43,227 nt of DNA from Alphaproteobacteria bacterium UBA3760 (GTDB taxonomy: Bacteria; Pseudomonadota; Alphaproteobacteria; Rs-D84), in NCBI GenBank assembly GCA_002371155.1, contig DFGC01000004.1, forward strand, positions 30,230-73,456, read 5' to 3'. The stretch's first letter is position 1, and the number at the start of each line of letters is the position of its first letter. Below the pieces are notes generated by a model. The model was not told where the DNA came from, did no database searches, and saw only the letters and a program-made list of their open reading frames with translations. Positions 33,389 to 40,649 of this stretch are shown in pieces. Position numbers and translations under genes: made by a program.

Positions 33389-35572
33389 ATGTTATTTGGT
33401 TTATTTAACAAAAATGACAAAGATGCAGCGGCACATCCGTTAAATCACCCAATCGCGGTGGAAATTAAATATGGCGATGAAACATTGCGCCTGGAAACGG
33501 GTCGTATGGCAAAACAGGCCAATGGTGCGGTTTTGGCAACAATGGGTGGAACAATGGTTTTGGCAACGGTGTGCGCCGAAAAAGACGCGGTCGAAGGTCA
33601 AGATTTCTTTCCACTGACCGTTGATTACCAAGAAAAATTTGCATCCGCTGGACGGATTCCGGGTTCACGCGACAGACGCGAAGGCAAACCGTCAACATCA
33701 GAAACACTGATTGCGCGTTTGATTGACCGTCCGATTCGTCCGTTGTTCCCAGATACATTCAAAAATAAAGTCCAAATCATTGCCCAGGTGTTTTCATATG
33801 ACAAGAAAAATCAACCTGATATTTTGGCGATGATTGCGTCAAGCGCGGCATTGGCTTTGTCGGGCGTTCCGTTCCAGGGCCCAATCGGCGCGGCGCGTGT
33901 TGGATATATCGACGGCAAATATGTGTTAAACCCATCAAAAAAAGATGTCGATACGAAATCTGAAATGGATTTGGTTGTGTCGGCCACGCACGATGGTGTG
34001 TTGATGGTCGAATCTGAAATTGGTGAATTGGACGAGGAAACCACACTGGGCGCGGTTAAATTCGGATTTGATGCACAACAAACGGTTATAAATGCAATCA
34101 ACGAATTGGTCGAAAATGCCGGAAAAGAACGCTGGGCAATACCGGAACACAGTGCGGAATATGTCGCCATGGAAAAAGATTTCGCATCGTTTGAACAACA
34201 AATTACTGACGCATTGTTGATTAAAGAAAAATTAAATCGGTTGGGGACTTTGGCGGAAATTCATTCTGCGGCCAAGGCACGCATTCCTGAATTATTTCCG
34301 GAAACGACAACTGCAACATCAACATTGGAATCATGGGCGGATGAAATTGTGGAAAATTTAACTGCACATGTTATGCGCAGCAATATTTTGGCGGGCAAAC
34401 CGCGTATTGATGGACGCGATACAAAAACCGTTCGTCCAATTGAAATTGAATTGGGTGTGTTGCCACGCGCACATGGTTCGGCATTGTTCACACGCGGCGA
34501 AACCCAGGCTTTGGTTTCAATGACATTGGGTGGTGGCAAAGACGCATTACCAATCGAAAGTTTGGACGGCGAAGATGAACGCGATTTCATTTTGAATTAT
34601 AATTTCCCGGGTTATTCTGTGGGCGAAGCCAAAGGATTAAAATCCCCGGGTCGTCGCGAATTGGGACATGGAAATTTAGCATGGCGTGCATTGCACCCAA
34701 TGATGCCATCACGCGATAAATTCGATTATGTTGTGCGCGTATGTTCGGATATTTTGGAATCAAATGGTTCGTCATCTATGGCGACAACATGTGGCGCAAC
34801 ATTGGCGATGATGGACGGTGGTGTGCCATTGACTCGCCCGGTTGCGGGTATCGCAATGGGGCTGATTAAAGAAGGCGATGATTATGCCATTTTGACCGAT
34901 ATTTTGGGCGACGAAGACCATTTGGGCGATATGGATTTCAAGGTCACCGGAACCAAAGATGGTATCACCGCGTTGCAAATGGATATCAAAATTACATCTA
35001 TTACTTTTGATATTATGAAACACGCGTTGAGTCAGGCACGCGATGGTCGTATGCACATTTTGGGCAAAATCGAAAGCGCAATCGATGCACCACGCGCGCA
35101 TGTTTCTGAATTTGCACCACAAATGTATCAAATGAAAATCAATCCAGAAAAAGTCCGCGATGTTATCGGCAAAGGTGGCAGTGTTATCCAGGCTTTGGTG
35201 CGCGAAACAAACACAACCATCGATTTAGAAGATGACGGAACGGTTAAAATTATGGCAACTACACGCGAAGATGCCGATGCGGCGATTGCACGCATCAAAG
35301 ATATTGTCGCCGAACCCGAGGTTGGTGAAATATATCGGGGTGTTGTGTCGGGTGTCAAAGATTTCGGGTTGTTCGTCAAGATTTTGAATGGATTTGAATC
35401 GATGGTTCATATTTCTGAAATCACCGGCGAACGGTTGAAAACAATCGCCGATGCCGGCATTTCCGAAGGCGATACGGTTTATGTCAGATACCTGGGCGCG
35501 GACAAACGCGGAAAAACCCGTATGTCTATGGTTGGTATCGACCAAAAAACCGGCGAAGAAATCAAAAAATAA
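33389..35572 (+). CDS. pnp: Polynucleotide phosphorylase
   Basis: PNPase degrades RNA from the 3' end with phosphate. The 727 residues contain two RNase PH domains (GRMAKQANGAVLATMGGT near 38 and the GSALFTRGETQALVSMTLGG block near 362), a KH domain (about 585-645, IGKGGSVIQ) and an S1 domain (about 650-722, GVVSGVKDFGLFVKI). About 20 extra residues precede the usual start. GGAG lies ten bases before the ATG. It is separated from rpsO, its usual partner. Confidence 0.97.
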   Translation: MLFGLFNKNDKDAAAHPLNHPIAVEIKYGDETLRLETGRMAKQANGAVLATMGGTMVLATVCAEKDAVEGQDFFPLTVDYQEKFASAGRIPGSRDRREGKPSTSETLIARLIDRPIRPLFPDTFKNKVQIIAQVFSYDKKNQPDILAMIASSAALALSGVPFQGPIGAARVGYIDGKYVLNPSKKDVDTKSEMDLVVSATHDGVLMVESEIGELDEETTLGAVKFGFDAQQTVINAINELVENAGKERWAIPEHSAEYVAMEKDFASFEQQITDALLIKEKLNRLGTLAEIHSAAKARIPELFPETTTATSTLESWADEIVENLTAHVMRSNILAGKPRIDGRDTKTVRPIEIELGVLPRAHGSALFTRGETQALVSMTLGGGKDALPIESLDGEDERDFILNYNFPGYSVGEAKGLKSPGRRELGHGNLAWRALHPMMPSRDKFDYVVRVCSDILESNGSSSMATTCGATLAMMDGGVPLTRPVAGIAMGLIKEGDDYAILTDILGDEDHLGDMDFKVTGTKDGITALQMDIKITSITFDIMKHALSQARDGRMHILGKIESAIDAPRAHVSEFAPQMYQMKINPEKVRDVIGKGGSVIQALVRETNTTIDLEDDGTVKIMATTREDADAAIARIKDIVAEPEVGEIYRGVVSGVKDFGLFVKILNGFESMVHISEITGERLKTIADAGISEGDTVYVRYLGADKRGKTRMSMVGIDQKTGEEIKK

Positions 35573-35580
35573 TGTTGTTA

Positions 35581-35607
35581 AAAAGCAACCATGTTTGGTT
35601 GCTTTTT
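35581..35607 (+). terminator. Terminator of pnp
   Basis: AAAAGCAACC-ATGTTT-GGTTGCTTTTT just after the pnp stop. Confidence 0.85.
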
Positions 35608-35629
35608 ATAAACTAAAAAGGATTAAACA

Positions 35630-35929
35630 ATGGATTTAAATGAAATGATGGCCCAGGCGCGCGATTTGCAGGCTCGTGTCAGTGCCGCCCAAGATAACCT
35701 GGGGAAAATCACCGTCAAAGGTTTGGCTAACAATGGCGCAGTTATCGTTGAAATGACCGGTAAATACGATTTAGTAAATGTGATTATATCTGATGCCGCG
35801 ATGACAAAAAACGCGTCTGAATTGGCAAAAATCGTTATGGATGCGTTTATGGATGCAAAAACCAAGGCCGATGCCGTTATCGACAAAGCAATGGCGGACG
35901 CAACAAACGGCGTTGAATTGCCATTTTAA
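35630..35929 (+). CDS. ybaB: YbaB/EbfC-family nucleoid-associated protein
   Basis: This is a 99-residue protein of the small DNA-binding dimer family: N-terminal MAQARDLQARVSAAQDNLG helix, the strand region GKITVKGLANNGAVIVEMTGK and a C-terminal helix with DAFMDAKTKA. In many genomes it follows dnaX; here it follows pnp behind a terminator. AAAGGA precedes the ATG. Confidence 0.9.
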   Translation: MDLNEMMAQARDLQARVSAAQDNLGKITVKGLANNGAVIVEMTGKYDLVNVIISDAAMTKNASELAKIVMDAFMDAKTKADAVIDKAMADATNGVELPF

Positions 35930-35944
35930 TAAACAATAAACATA

Positions 35945-35974
35945 TAAAAAACGCCCGATTGGGCGGTTTTTTAT
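35945..35974. terminator. Bidirectional terminator, ybaB and infC
   Basis: CGCCC-GATT-GGGCG flanked by A and T runs, reaching into the last codons of infC. Confidence 0.75.
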
Positions 35975-36522
35975 TTCTTGGTTGGGGCAATGACGATGGA
36001 TTTTGTTCGTTCGTCTGGTTTGGATTTTGATTCCAATGTGCCGTTGTCGCCAATTATTTCCATAATGTGCGCGAATAACGCGGGAACCTCGTCCTTGCCC
36101 TGGGCCAGGACGCGTTTATTGCCACGCGTCATCACGGATATTTTAACCTTGTCCCCATTGGATAAAAATTCGAAAACCTTTTTCATTTTGATTTTCAAAT
36201 CGTTTTCTTCGATAAAAGGTTTTACCCAAACATCGCGCAACCCGACCGTTTTCTGATTTTTTCGTGCCTCGGCCGCGCGTTTTTTCTGTTCATATTTGTA
36301 TTTGCCATAATCCATTATTTTGACAATTGGCACATCGCCCGAAGAATTTATTTCGACCAAGTCCAATCCGGCGTTTTCCGCCATTTCCAAAGCATTGGAT
36401 GTGGGCATAACACCCAAATTTTGACCATCACTGGTTATTACCTGAACCGATTTTGCAAAAATTCGATTGTTCATGCGCGGTCCGTTATCGCGCCGCGTAT
36501 CACGGTTATTCATTGGTTTAAT
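35971..36522 (-). CDS. infC: Translation initiation factor IF-3
   Basis: This protein has the IF-3 N domain (AKSVQVITSDGQNLGVM...ALEMAENAGLDLVEI) and C domain (RDVWVKPFIEENDLKIKMKK...), 183 residues. It keeps the 30S subunit free and checks the start codon. The first ATG (36513) is 15 bases from the AAGGAG site, but an in-frame ATT at 36520-36522 is six bases from it. infC starts with ATT in E. coli and many bacteria, which permits autoregulation by IF-3, so I choose ATT. The UDG-like gene lies just upstream in the same direction; rpmI/rplT do not follow. Confidence 0.93.
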   Translation of the reverse strand: MKPMNNRDTRRDNGPRMNNRIFAKSVQVITSDGQNLGVMPTSNALEMAENAGLDLVEINSSGDVPIVKIMDYGKYKYEQKKRAAEARKNQKTVGLRDVWVKPFIEENDLKIKMKKVFEFLSNGDKVKISVMTRGNKRVLAQGKDEVPALFAHIMEIIGDNGTLESKSKPDERTKSIVIAPTKK

Positions 36523-36534
36523 TTTAGGCTCCTT
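36520..36534 (-). promoter_or_regulatory. Shine-Dalgarno and ATT start of infC
   Basis: On the minus strand AAGGAG (36529-36534) is followed by six bases and then ATT (36520-36522), in frame with infC. The next ATG is three codons downstream. Spacing favours the ATT. Confidence 0.75.
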
Positions 36535-36565
36535 TGTATTACCTGATTTGGATTATTCTATAAAT

Positions 36566-37345
36566 TTATTGGTTTTTCAACAATTTTTGCAATTCTTGCA
36601 GAGCGGTCCAAACATCGCGTTTCGCCGATGGTTTTAACATCAAATAATTTGGATGATAAATCGACATAACATCCATGCCAGACGCGTTTTTTACCAATCC
36701 TCCATGCGACCGCGCCAATTGCACCCCCGCCATTTCCATCGCCGGCGTTGCCCCCAATGTCAGCAATATTTTCGGATGCAAAAATTCCAATAACCGGTCA
36801 ATAAATGGTCGCGTCAATGCCAATTCGTCCGCCGTTGGGGTGCGCCCGCCCGGGGTGCGCCAAAACACAATCGGAATAATAGAAACATTGTCGCGTCCCA
36901 TTCCAATCGCCGCCAACATTTTATCCAATAAATCCCCCGCGCCGCCGGATAAAATACGCCCTGTTGCATCATCGTCTGGGCCTGGGACATCCGAAATAAT
37001 AACCAAACCGTTTGGATTGGTTGCAATATTTGGCAAAACTGTATTTGTCGCGCCGGCACGCAACGGGTGGTTAAATTCGCCAATCATCCGAATCAGGTTT
37101 TCTATATCGGTTGGACGCGCCGCCATAGATGCCGCCATATCGGGCGCAATCGCGTTTGCTGGGGCAATTGGTGGCACAATAGACGGCCGCGTAATATTTG
37201 CCGCCCCGCCCCCATTTTGCGTTTGTGTGGGTGTGGTATTTTGCGCCGATTGCGATGCCCATTTGGCGCGTTGGGCCATGGGGACATCGGTTATTTCCCA
37301 ATGTACACCTGATAAATATAAATCCACAATGTCATAGTTATTCAT
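36566..37345 (-). CDS. Uracil-DNA-glycosylase-like protein without cysteines
   Basis: The 259 residues fit the family-4/5 UDG fold. The GEAPG motif appears as SDVPG (118-122), followed by GGAGDLLDKMLAAIG; FWRTPGGRTPTADE (161-174) matches the alphaproteobacterial variant of CRPPxNR; HPNYL (231-235) is the second catalytic-site motif. The protein contains no cysteine, so the [4Fe-4S] cluster of family 4 cannot exist. Residues 35-80 are a Pro/Ala/Gln-rich linker. It may still excise uracil or may have another role. It precedes infC by 43 bases. Confidence 0.82.
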   Translation of the reverse strand: MNNYDIVDLYLSGVHWEITDVPMAQRAKWASQSAQNTTPTQTQNGGGAANITRPSIVPPIAPANAIAPDMAASMAARPTDIENLIRMIGEFNHPLRAGATNTVLPNIATNPNGLVIISDVPGPDDDATGRILSGGAGDLLDKMLAAIGMGRDNVSIIPIVFWRTPGGRTPTADELALTRPFIDRLLEFLHPKILLTLGATPAMEMAGVQLARSHGGLVKNASGMDVMSIYHPNYLMLKPSAKRDVWTALQELQKLLKNQ

Positions 37346-37360
37346 TTTTTATGATTCTTC

Positions 37361-37389
37361 TTGCTTTTTTTGTTATTTTATTATAGAAT
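37361..37389 (+). promoter_or_regulatory. Promoter of pal
   Basis: TTGCTT (37361-37366) and TAGAAT (37384-37389) are 17 bases apart, 36 bases upstream of the pal ATG. Confidence 0.55.
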
Positions 37390-37425
37390 AGTGCACGAGT
37401 AACAAAAACTCAAGGGAGTATTTTC

Positions 37426-37842
37426 ATGAAAGTAAAAAACTTTGTTTTATTGGCGGGTTGTGCCGGAATGTTGGCGGCGTGCACTATTGATGACGTTGTC
37501 GAACCGGCTGACTTGAATAATCAACGCGTGTTCTTCGCATTTAACTCTTCGGACATTTCTGACGAAGCATATGATTCATTGTTGGGTCAATCTTTGTACA
37601 TGAAAAATCACGAAGATGTGAAAGTCCAAATTGCGGGTAATTGCGACGAACGCGGTTCCACAGAATACAACTTGGCTTTGGGCGCACGTCGTGCCAACGC
37701 AGCCAAGGCGATTTTGGTTCAAGACGGTATTGATGCAAAACGCATTTCAACCGTATCATATGGTAAAGAACGTCCTTTGGTCAAAGGAACCGGCGAATCC
37801 GTATGGAAATGGAATCGTAACGCGACAACAACTGTTAAATAA
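37426..37842 (+). CDS. pal: Peptidoglycan-associated lipoprotein Pal
   Basis: Pal is an outer-membrane lipoprotein that binds peptidoglycan and the Tol complex, needed for envelope constriction. The lipobox LAAC (Cys19) is followed by a short linker and an OmpA-type domain with RVFFAFNSSDIS and GNCDERGSTEYNLALGARRA (about 67-86). It has 138 residues. AAGGGAG precedes the ATG. tolB and cpoB, its usual neighbours, are not adjacent; the gene stands alone behind its own promoter and is followed by a hairpin terminator. Confidence 0.95.
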   Translation: MKVKNFVLLAGCAGMLAACTIDDVVEPADLNNQRVFFAFNSSDISDEAYDSLLGQSLYMKNHEDVKVQIAGNCDERGSTEYNLALGARRANAAKAILVQDGIDAKRISTVSYGKERPLVKGTGESVWKWNRNATTTVK

Positions 37843-37862
37843 TGGTTGTTTAGGAAATATAA

Positions 37863-37890
37863 AAAATGCCGGCGATTGCCGGTGTTTTTT
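37863..37890 (+). terminator. Terminator of pal
   Basis: CCGGC-GATT-GCCGG followed by TGTTTTTT. Confidence 0.65.
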
Positions 37891-37892
37891 AT

Positions 37893-37933
37893 ACCCCCTC
37901 CACCGCTTCGCGGTCCCCCGCCCCACGTGGGCG
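37893..37933. repeat. Palindromic repeat between pal and parB
   Basis: After CCCCCTCC come the hairpin ACCGC-TTC-GCGGT (37901-37913) and CCGCCC-CACGT-GGGCGG (37917-37933). The C-rich start resembles the nested palindrome at 1388-1451. Confidence 0.5.
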
Positions 37934-37941
37934 GAATTAAA

Positions 37942-38066
37942 AAATGCCGGTGTTTTTTTATGTAATTTTTGCCGGGAATTTTATTTTTCCCCGGCCGTTT
38001 TTATATATATTTTTGCCGGGAAAATTATTTATAAAAACATAAAAAAGCCGGCATTTGCCGGCAAAA
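37942..38066. repeat. Cluster of GCCGG hairpins
   Basis: Hairpin GCCGGG/CCCGGC (37971-37994), another GCCGGG near 38017, and the perfect GCCGGC-ATTT-GCCGGC (about 38047-38062) lie in an otherwise AT-rich stretch. The last one, with flanking A/T runs, is placed to end parB transcripts on the minus strand. Confidence 0.6.
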
Positions 38067-38088
38067 AATATACTTTTTTTCAACCGTT

Positions 38089-38967
38089 TTATTTGGTCAA
38101 TTTTTCAACCAAATCTTGCATTTCCATACGCGACGAAAACGACAGAACAATTTGACCCGCCCCACCCCGTCTTTCAACCAATTTTGCCGGCACTTTTAAT
38201 GATTTTTTGATGTCATTTTCAATCTTTTTGACGGTATCGGCATCGATTGTTTTTGATGTAAATCCCCGGCTTTTACCGGCCCTTTTTACATTTTTTACAC
38301 GCGTTGCGACATCGGCAACCGACATTTTATTATTTACAATTTCGCGTGCCAATTCGATTGGGTTTTCCGCCACCGCAATTGTACGCGCGTGTGATGCAGA
38401 AATTTCCCCATTCGACACCATTTGACGCACCGCGTCGGGCAAATCAATCAAACGAATTGCATTGCGAATATAACTGTCTGATTTTCCGATTAAACGCGAC
38501 ACATCCGCCATATCATAATTGCATTTTTCCATCAAGTTTTTATATGCCGCCGCCTCTTCTATGGGGTCCAGATTTTCACGTTGCACATTTTCAATCAGCG
38601 CGATTTCCATCGCGTTATCGTCGTCTAATTTTTTTATAACCGCCGGGATTTCAGTTAAACCCGCCAATTTAGACGCACGATACCGGCGTTCACCGGCAAC
38701 AATTTCATAATTATACGGCTTGTTCGGCACCGCACGCAATAAAATCGGTTGCAAAACACCTTTTTCCTTGATAGACGCCGCCAAATCGTTTAATTCGGCA
38801 TCTTTGAAAGTTTTGCGTGGTTGGTCTGGGTTTGCGCCGATTTGCGCCAATGGTATTTGTTTTATAACAACGCGTTCGCCACCAGTTAAAATCGAAATAT
38901 CTGGGATTGCGCCCATACCCGCCTGGATATCAGCCAACCCGCGTCCCAAGCCAAATTTTGATGCCAT
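38089..38967 (-). CDS. parB: Chromosome partitioning protein ParB
   Basis: The 292-residue ParB has NPDQPRKTFKDAEL and the CTP/arginine motif GERRYRASKLAGL (about 92-104), then the helix-turn-helix region ENVQRENLDPIEEA...SRLIGKSDSYIRN and a C-terminal dimer domain. It loads at parS and spreads as a CTP-dependent clamp, guiding origin segregation with ParA. It starts one base after the parA stop. A parS-like site lies at 39861-39876. Confidence 0.97.
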   Translation of the reverse strand: MASKFGLGRGLADIQAGMGAIPDISILTGGERVVIKQIPLAQIGANPDQPRKTFKDAELNDLAASIKEKGVLQPILLRAVPNKPYNYEIVAGERRYRASKLAGLTEIPAVIKKLDDDNAMEIALIENVQRENLDPIEEAAAYKNLMEKCNYDMADVSRLIGKSDSYIRNAIRLIDLPDAVRQMVSNGEISASHARTIAVAENPIELAREIVNNKMSVADVATRVKNVKRAGKSRGFTSKTIDADTVKKIENDIKKSLKVPAKLVERRGGAGQIVLSFSSRMEMQDLVEKLTK

Positions 38968-38968
38968 T

Positions 38969-39745
38969 TTATTTATCCTCTTGTTCCAATTTATTTACAA
39001 TTTCTGTGGCGACACGCAGATAACTTTGTGCACCGGTTGAATTAAAATCATAAAACAATGCCGGTTTGCCATGACTGGGGGCCTCGGCCACACGAACATT
39101 GCGCGGAATTACCGTTTTGAACACCGCATCGCCAAATGTTTTACGCACATCGTTTTCAACATCGCGCGTCATAGCATAGCGACGGTCATACATCGTCAAT
39201 AACACACCCAAAATATGAAGTTTTGGATTCCATTTTTGTTGAACTATGTTGATAGTGCTGACTAATTGTCTGATACCTTCTAGTGCAAAAAATTCGCATT
39301 GCAGTGGGATTATAACACTGTCGGCGGCATTTAATGCGTTCAATGTCAAATGCCCCAATGCCGGCGGACAATCCAGCAAAATATAATCATAATATTCCAT
39401 AACCGGTTGCAACGCATCGCGCAAACGATATTCACGATTTTCAACATCCAGCAAGTCAACCTCGGCACCGGCCAATTCCAACCCCGACGGCAACAAATGC
39501 AAATTTGGCACCGCGGTTGTTAAAATATTATCCGTTATACTGTCGGTTCCCATAATCACACCATAAACACTCTGACTGTGTTCGGCGCGAATAAATCCCA
39601 ATCCCGTTCCGGCGTTGCCCTGTTGGTCTAAATCAACCAACAACACCCGTTTTTTTATTGCCGCCAAAGATGCACCAATATTGATTGCGGTTGTGGTTTT
39701 ACCCACCCCACCCTTTTGATTTGCAAATGCTATTATTTTTGCCAT
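38969..39745 (-). CDS. parA: Chromosome partitioning ATPase ParA
   Basis: The 258-residue Walker-type ATPase has the deviant Walker A KGGVGKTT (11-18), LLVDLDQQGNAGTGLG and LLDCPPALGHLTLNAL. It forms a gradient on DNA that moves ParB-bound origins. It is upstream of parB in one operon and downstream of rsmG, matching the common rsmG-parA-parB order; here a gap of 317 bases separates rsmG and parA. Confidence 0.97.
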   Translation of the reverse strand: MAKIIAFANQKGGVGKTTTAINIGASLAAIKKRVLLVDLDQQGNAGTGLGFIRAEHSQSVYGVIMGTDSITDNILTTAVPNLHLLPSGLELAGAEVDLLDVENREYRLRDALQPVMEYYDYILLDCPPALGHLTLNALNAADSVIIPLQCEFFALEGIRQLVSTINIVQQKWNPKLHILGVLLTMYDRRYAMTRDVENDVRKTFGDAVFKTVIPRNVRVAEAPSHGKPALFYDFNSTGAQSYLRVATEIVNKLEQEDK

Positions 39746-39860
39746 TTTGATTCTCGCTTTCCTAATTCATTTCGTATTTGATAATGGCGATTTATTTCGA
39801 TTCGGTCAAGCGTTATAAAAAAATTATATAAAAACATACAATAAACAACGACTTATTTTT

Positions 39861-39876
39861 TATTTCACATGAAACA
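39861..39876. promoter_or_regulatory. parS-like ParB binding site
   Basis: TATTTCACATGAAACA differs from the consensus parS TGTTTCACGTGAAACA at two positions. It is about 115 bases upstream of parA, a typical place for a chromosomal parS. Confidence 0.7.
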
Positions 39877-39903
39877 ACCGCCCTGCTCTGCACTTTCATT
39901 TTT

Positions 39904-39940
39904 CCCGGCTTTTTTTGCAAAAAACATCAAAAAGGCCGGG
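39904..39940. repeat. Long GCCGGG hairpin upstream of parA
   Basis: CCCGGC plus T run (39904-39916) pairs with A run plus GCCGGG (39929-39940). It belongs to the same GCCGG family as 37942-38066. Confidence 0.6.
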
Positions 39941-40030
39941 AATTTTCAACATTTGGATTTTTTGTTATAAACGGTTTTGTTATCGTATTTTACATATATT
40001 TACAAAAAAGCCGGCAAAAACGAATAAAAA

Positions 40031-40063
40031 AATGCCGGCAAAAAATTTTATTTTCCCGGCATT
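40031..40063 (-). terminator. Terminator of rsmG
   Basis: On the minus strand AATGCCGG, a 17-base loop and CCGGCATT are followed by seven T residues; the stem touches the rsmG stop codon. Confidence 0.6.
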
Positions 40064-40623
40064 TACCGACCTTTTTTAACATTTATAATAAACCCGTCAC
40101 CGGTGCATGACGAAAACAATTCAAAATTAAAGTTATATTTTTGTTTTGCAACATCAACTTCGTCCAAAATTCCCCGGCCTTTTAATAGAAAAAGTTCATA
40201 TTTTGTGGCATGAACATAATCCAAAATTTTGACCAGTGGTGCAAATGCGCGTGCCGTAAAAATATATTTTTTATCACGTGGCAATTTTGCGATATAATCT
40301 TCGACCCGACCATGATAAATTGTTAAATTATCCAATTTCAATTCAGATTGAACCGCGCGCAAAAAATTTACCTTTTTGCCAATCGATTCGATACAAACAA
40401 CACGCCACCCCAATATAGCCAAAACAACCCCAGGAAACCCGGCACCACTGCCCAAATCTATGATGTCGGCGTTATGCGGTAAAAAATCCGCCAATTGCGC
40501 AGAATCCGCAATATGACGCGTGTCAATGTCGTCCAAAGTGCTGGGCGCGACCAAATTCATACGCGTTGACCATTCGCGCAATAATTTTTTATATTGTTCA
40601 AATTTTTTGTCTTTGTTTTCCAT
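40063..40623 (-). CDS. rsmG: 16S rRNA m7G527 methyltransferase
   Basis: The 186-residue Rossmann methyltransferase shows the AdoMet loop DLGSGAGFPGVVLAI (56-70), CIESIGKKVNFLRAV and the late FTARAFAPL. It methylates G527 of 16S rRNA. It sits upstream of parA as in many genomes. mnmG, its normal upstream partner, is absent: a TPR protein gene diverges from here instead. No strong Shine-Dalgarno is seen. Confidence 0.95.
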   Translation of the reverse strand: MENKDKKFEQYKKLLREWSTRMNLVAPSTLDDIDTRHIADSAQLADFLPHNADIIDLGSGAGFPGVVLAILGWRVVCIESIGKKVNFLRAVQSELKLDNLTIYHGRVEDYIAKLPRDKKYIFTARAFAPLVKILDYVHATKYELFLLKGRGILDEVDVAKQKYNFNFELFSSCTGDGFIINVKKGR

Positions 40624-40649
40624 AAAAAATATTCTAGCATATAAAAGTC

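Larger units (their letters stand above)
39746..40062. other. 317-base gap between rsmG and parA
   Basis: This gap has no gene. It contains the parS-like site (39861-39876), a long hairpin (39904-39940) and the rsmG terminator (40031-40063). No cluster of DnaA boxes is seen, so I do not call an origin. Confidence 0.7.

Noticed and set aside
39746..40062. Replication origin between rsmG and parA
   Set aside because: No cluster of TTATNCACA-type DnaA boxes was found; only the parS-like site and hairpins are visible.
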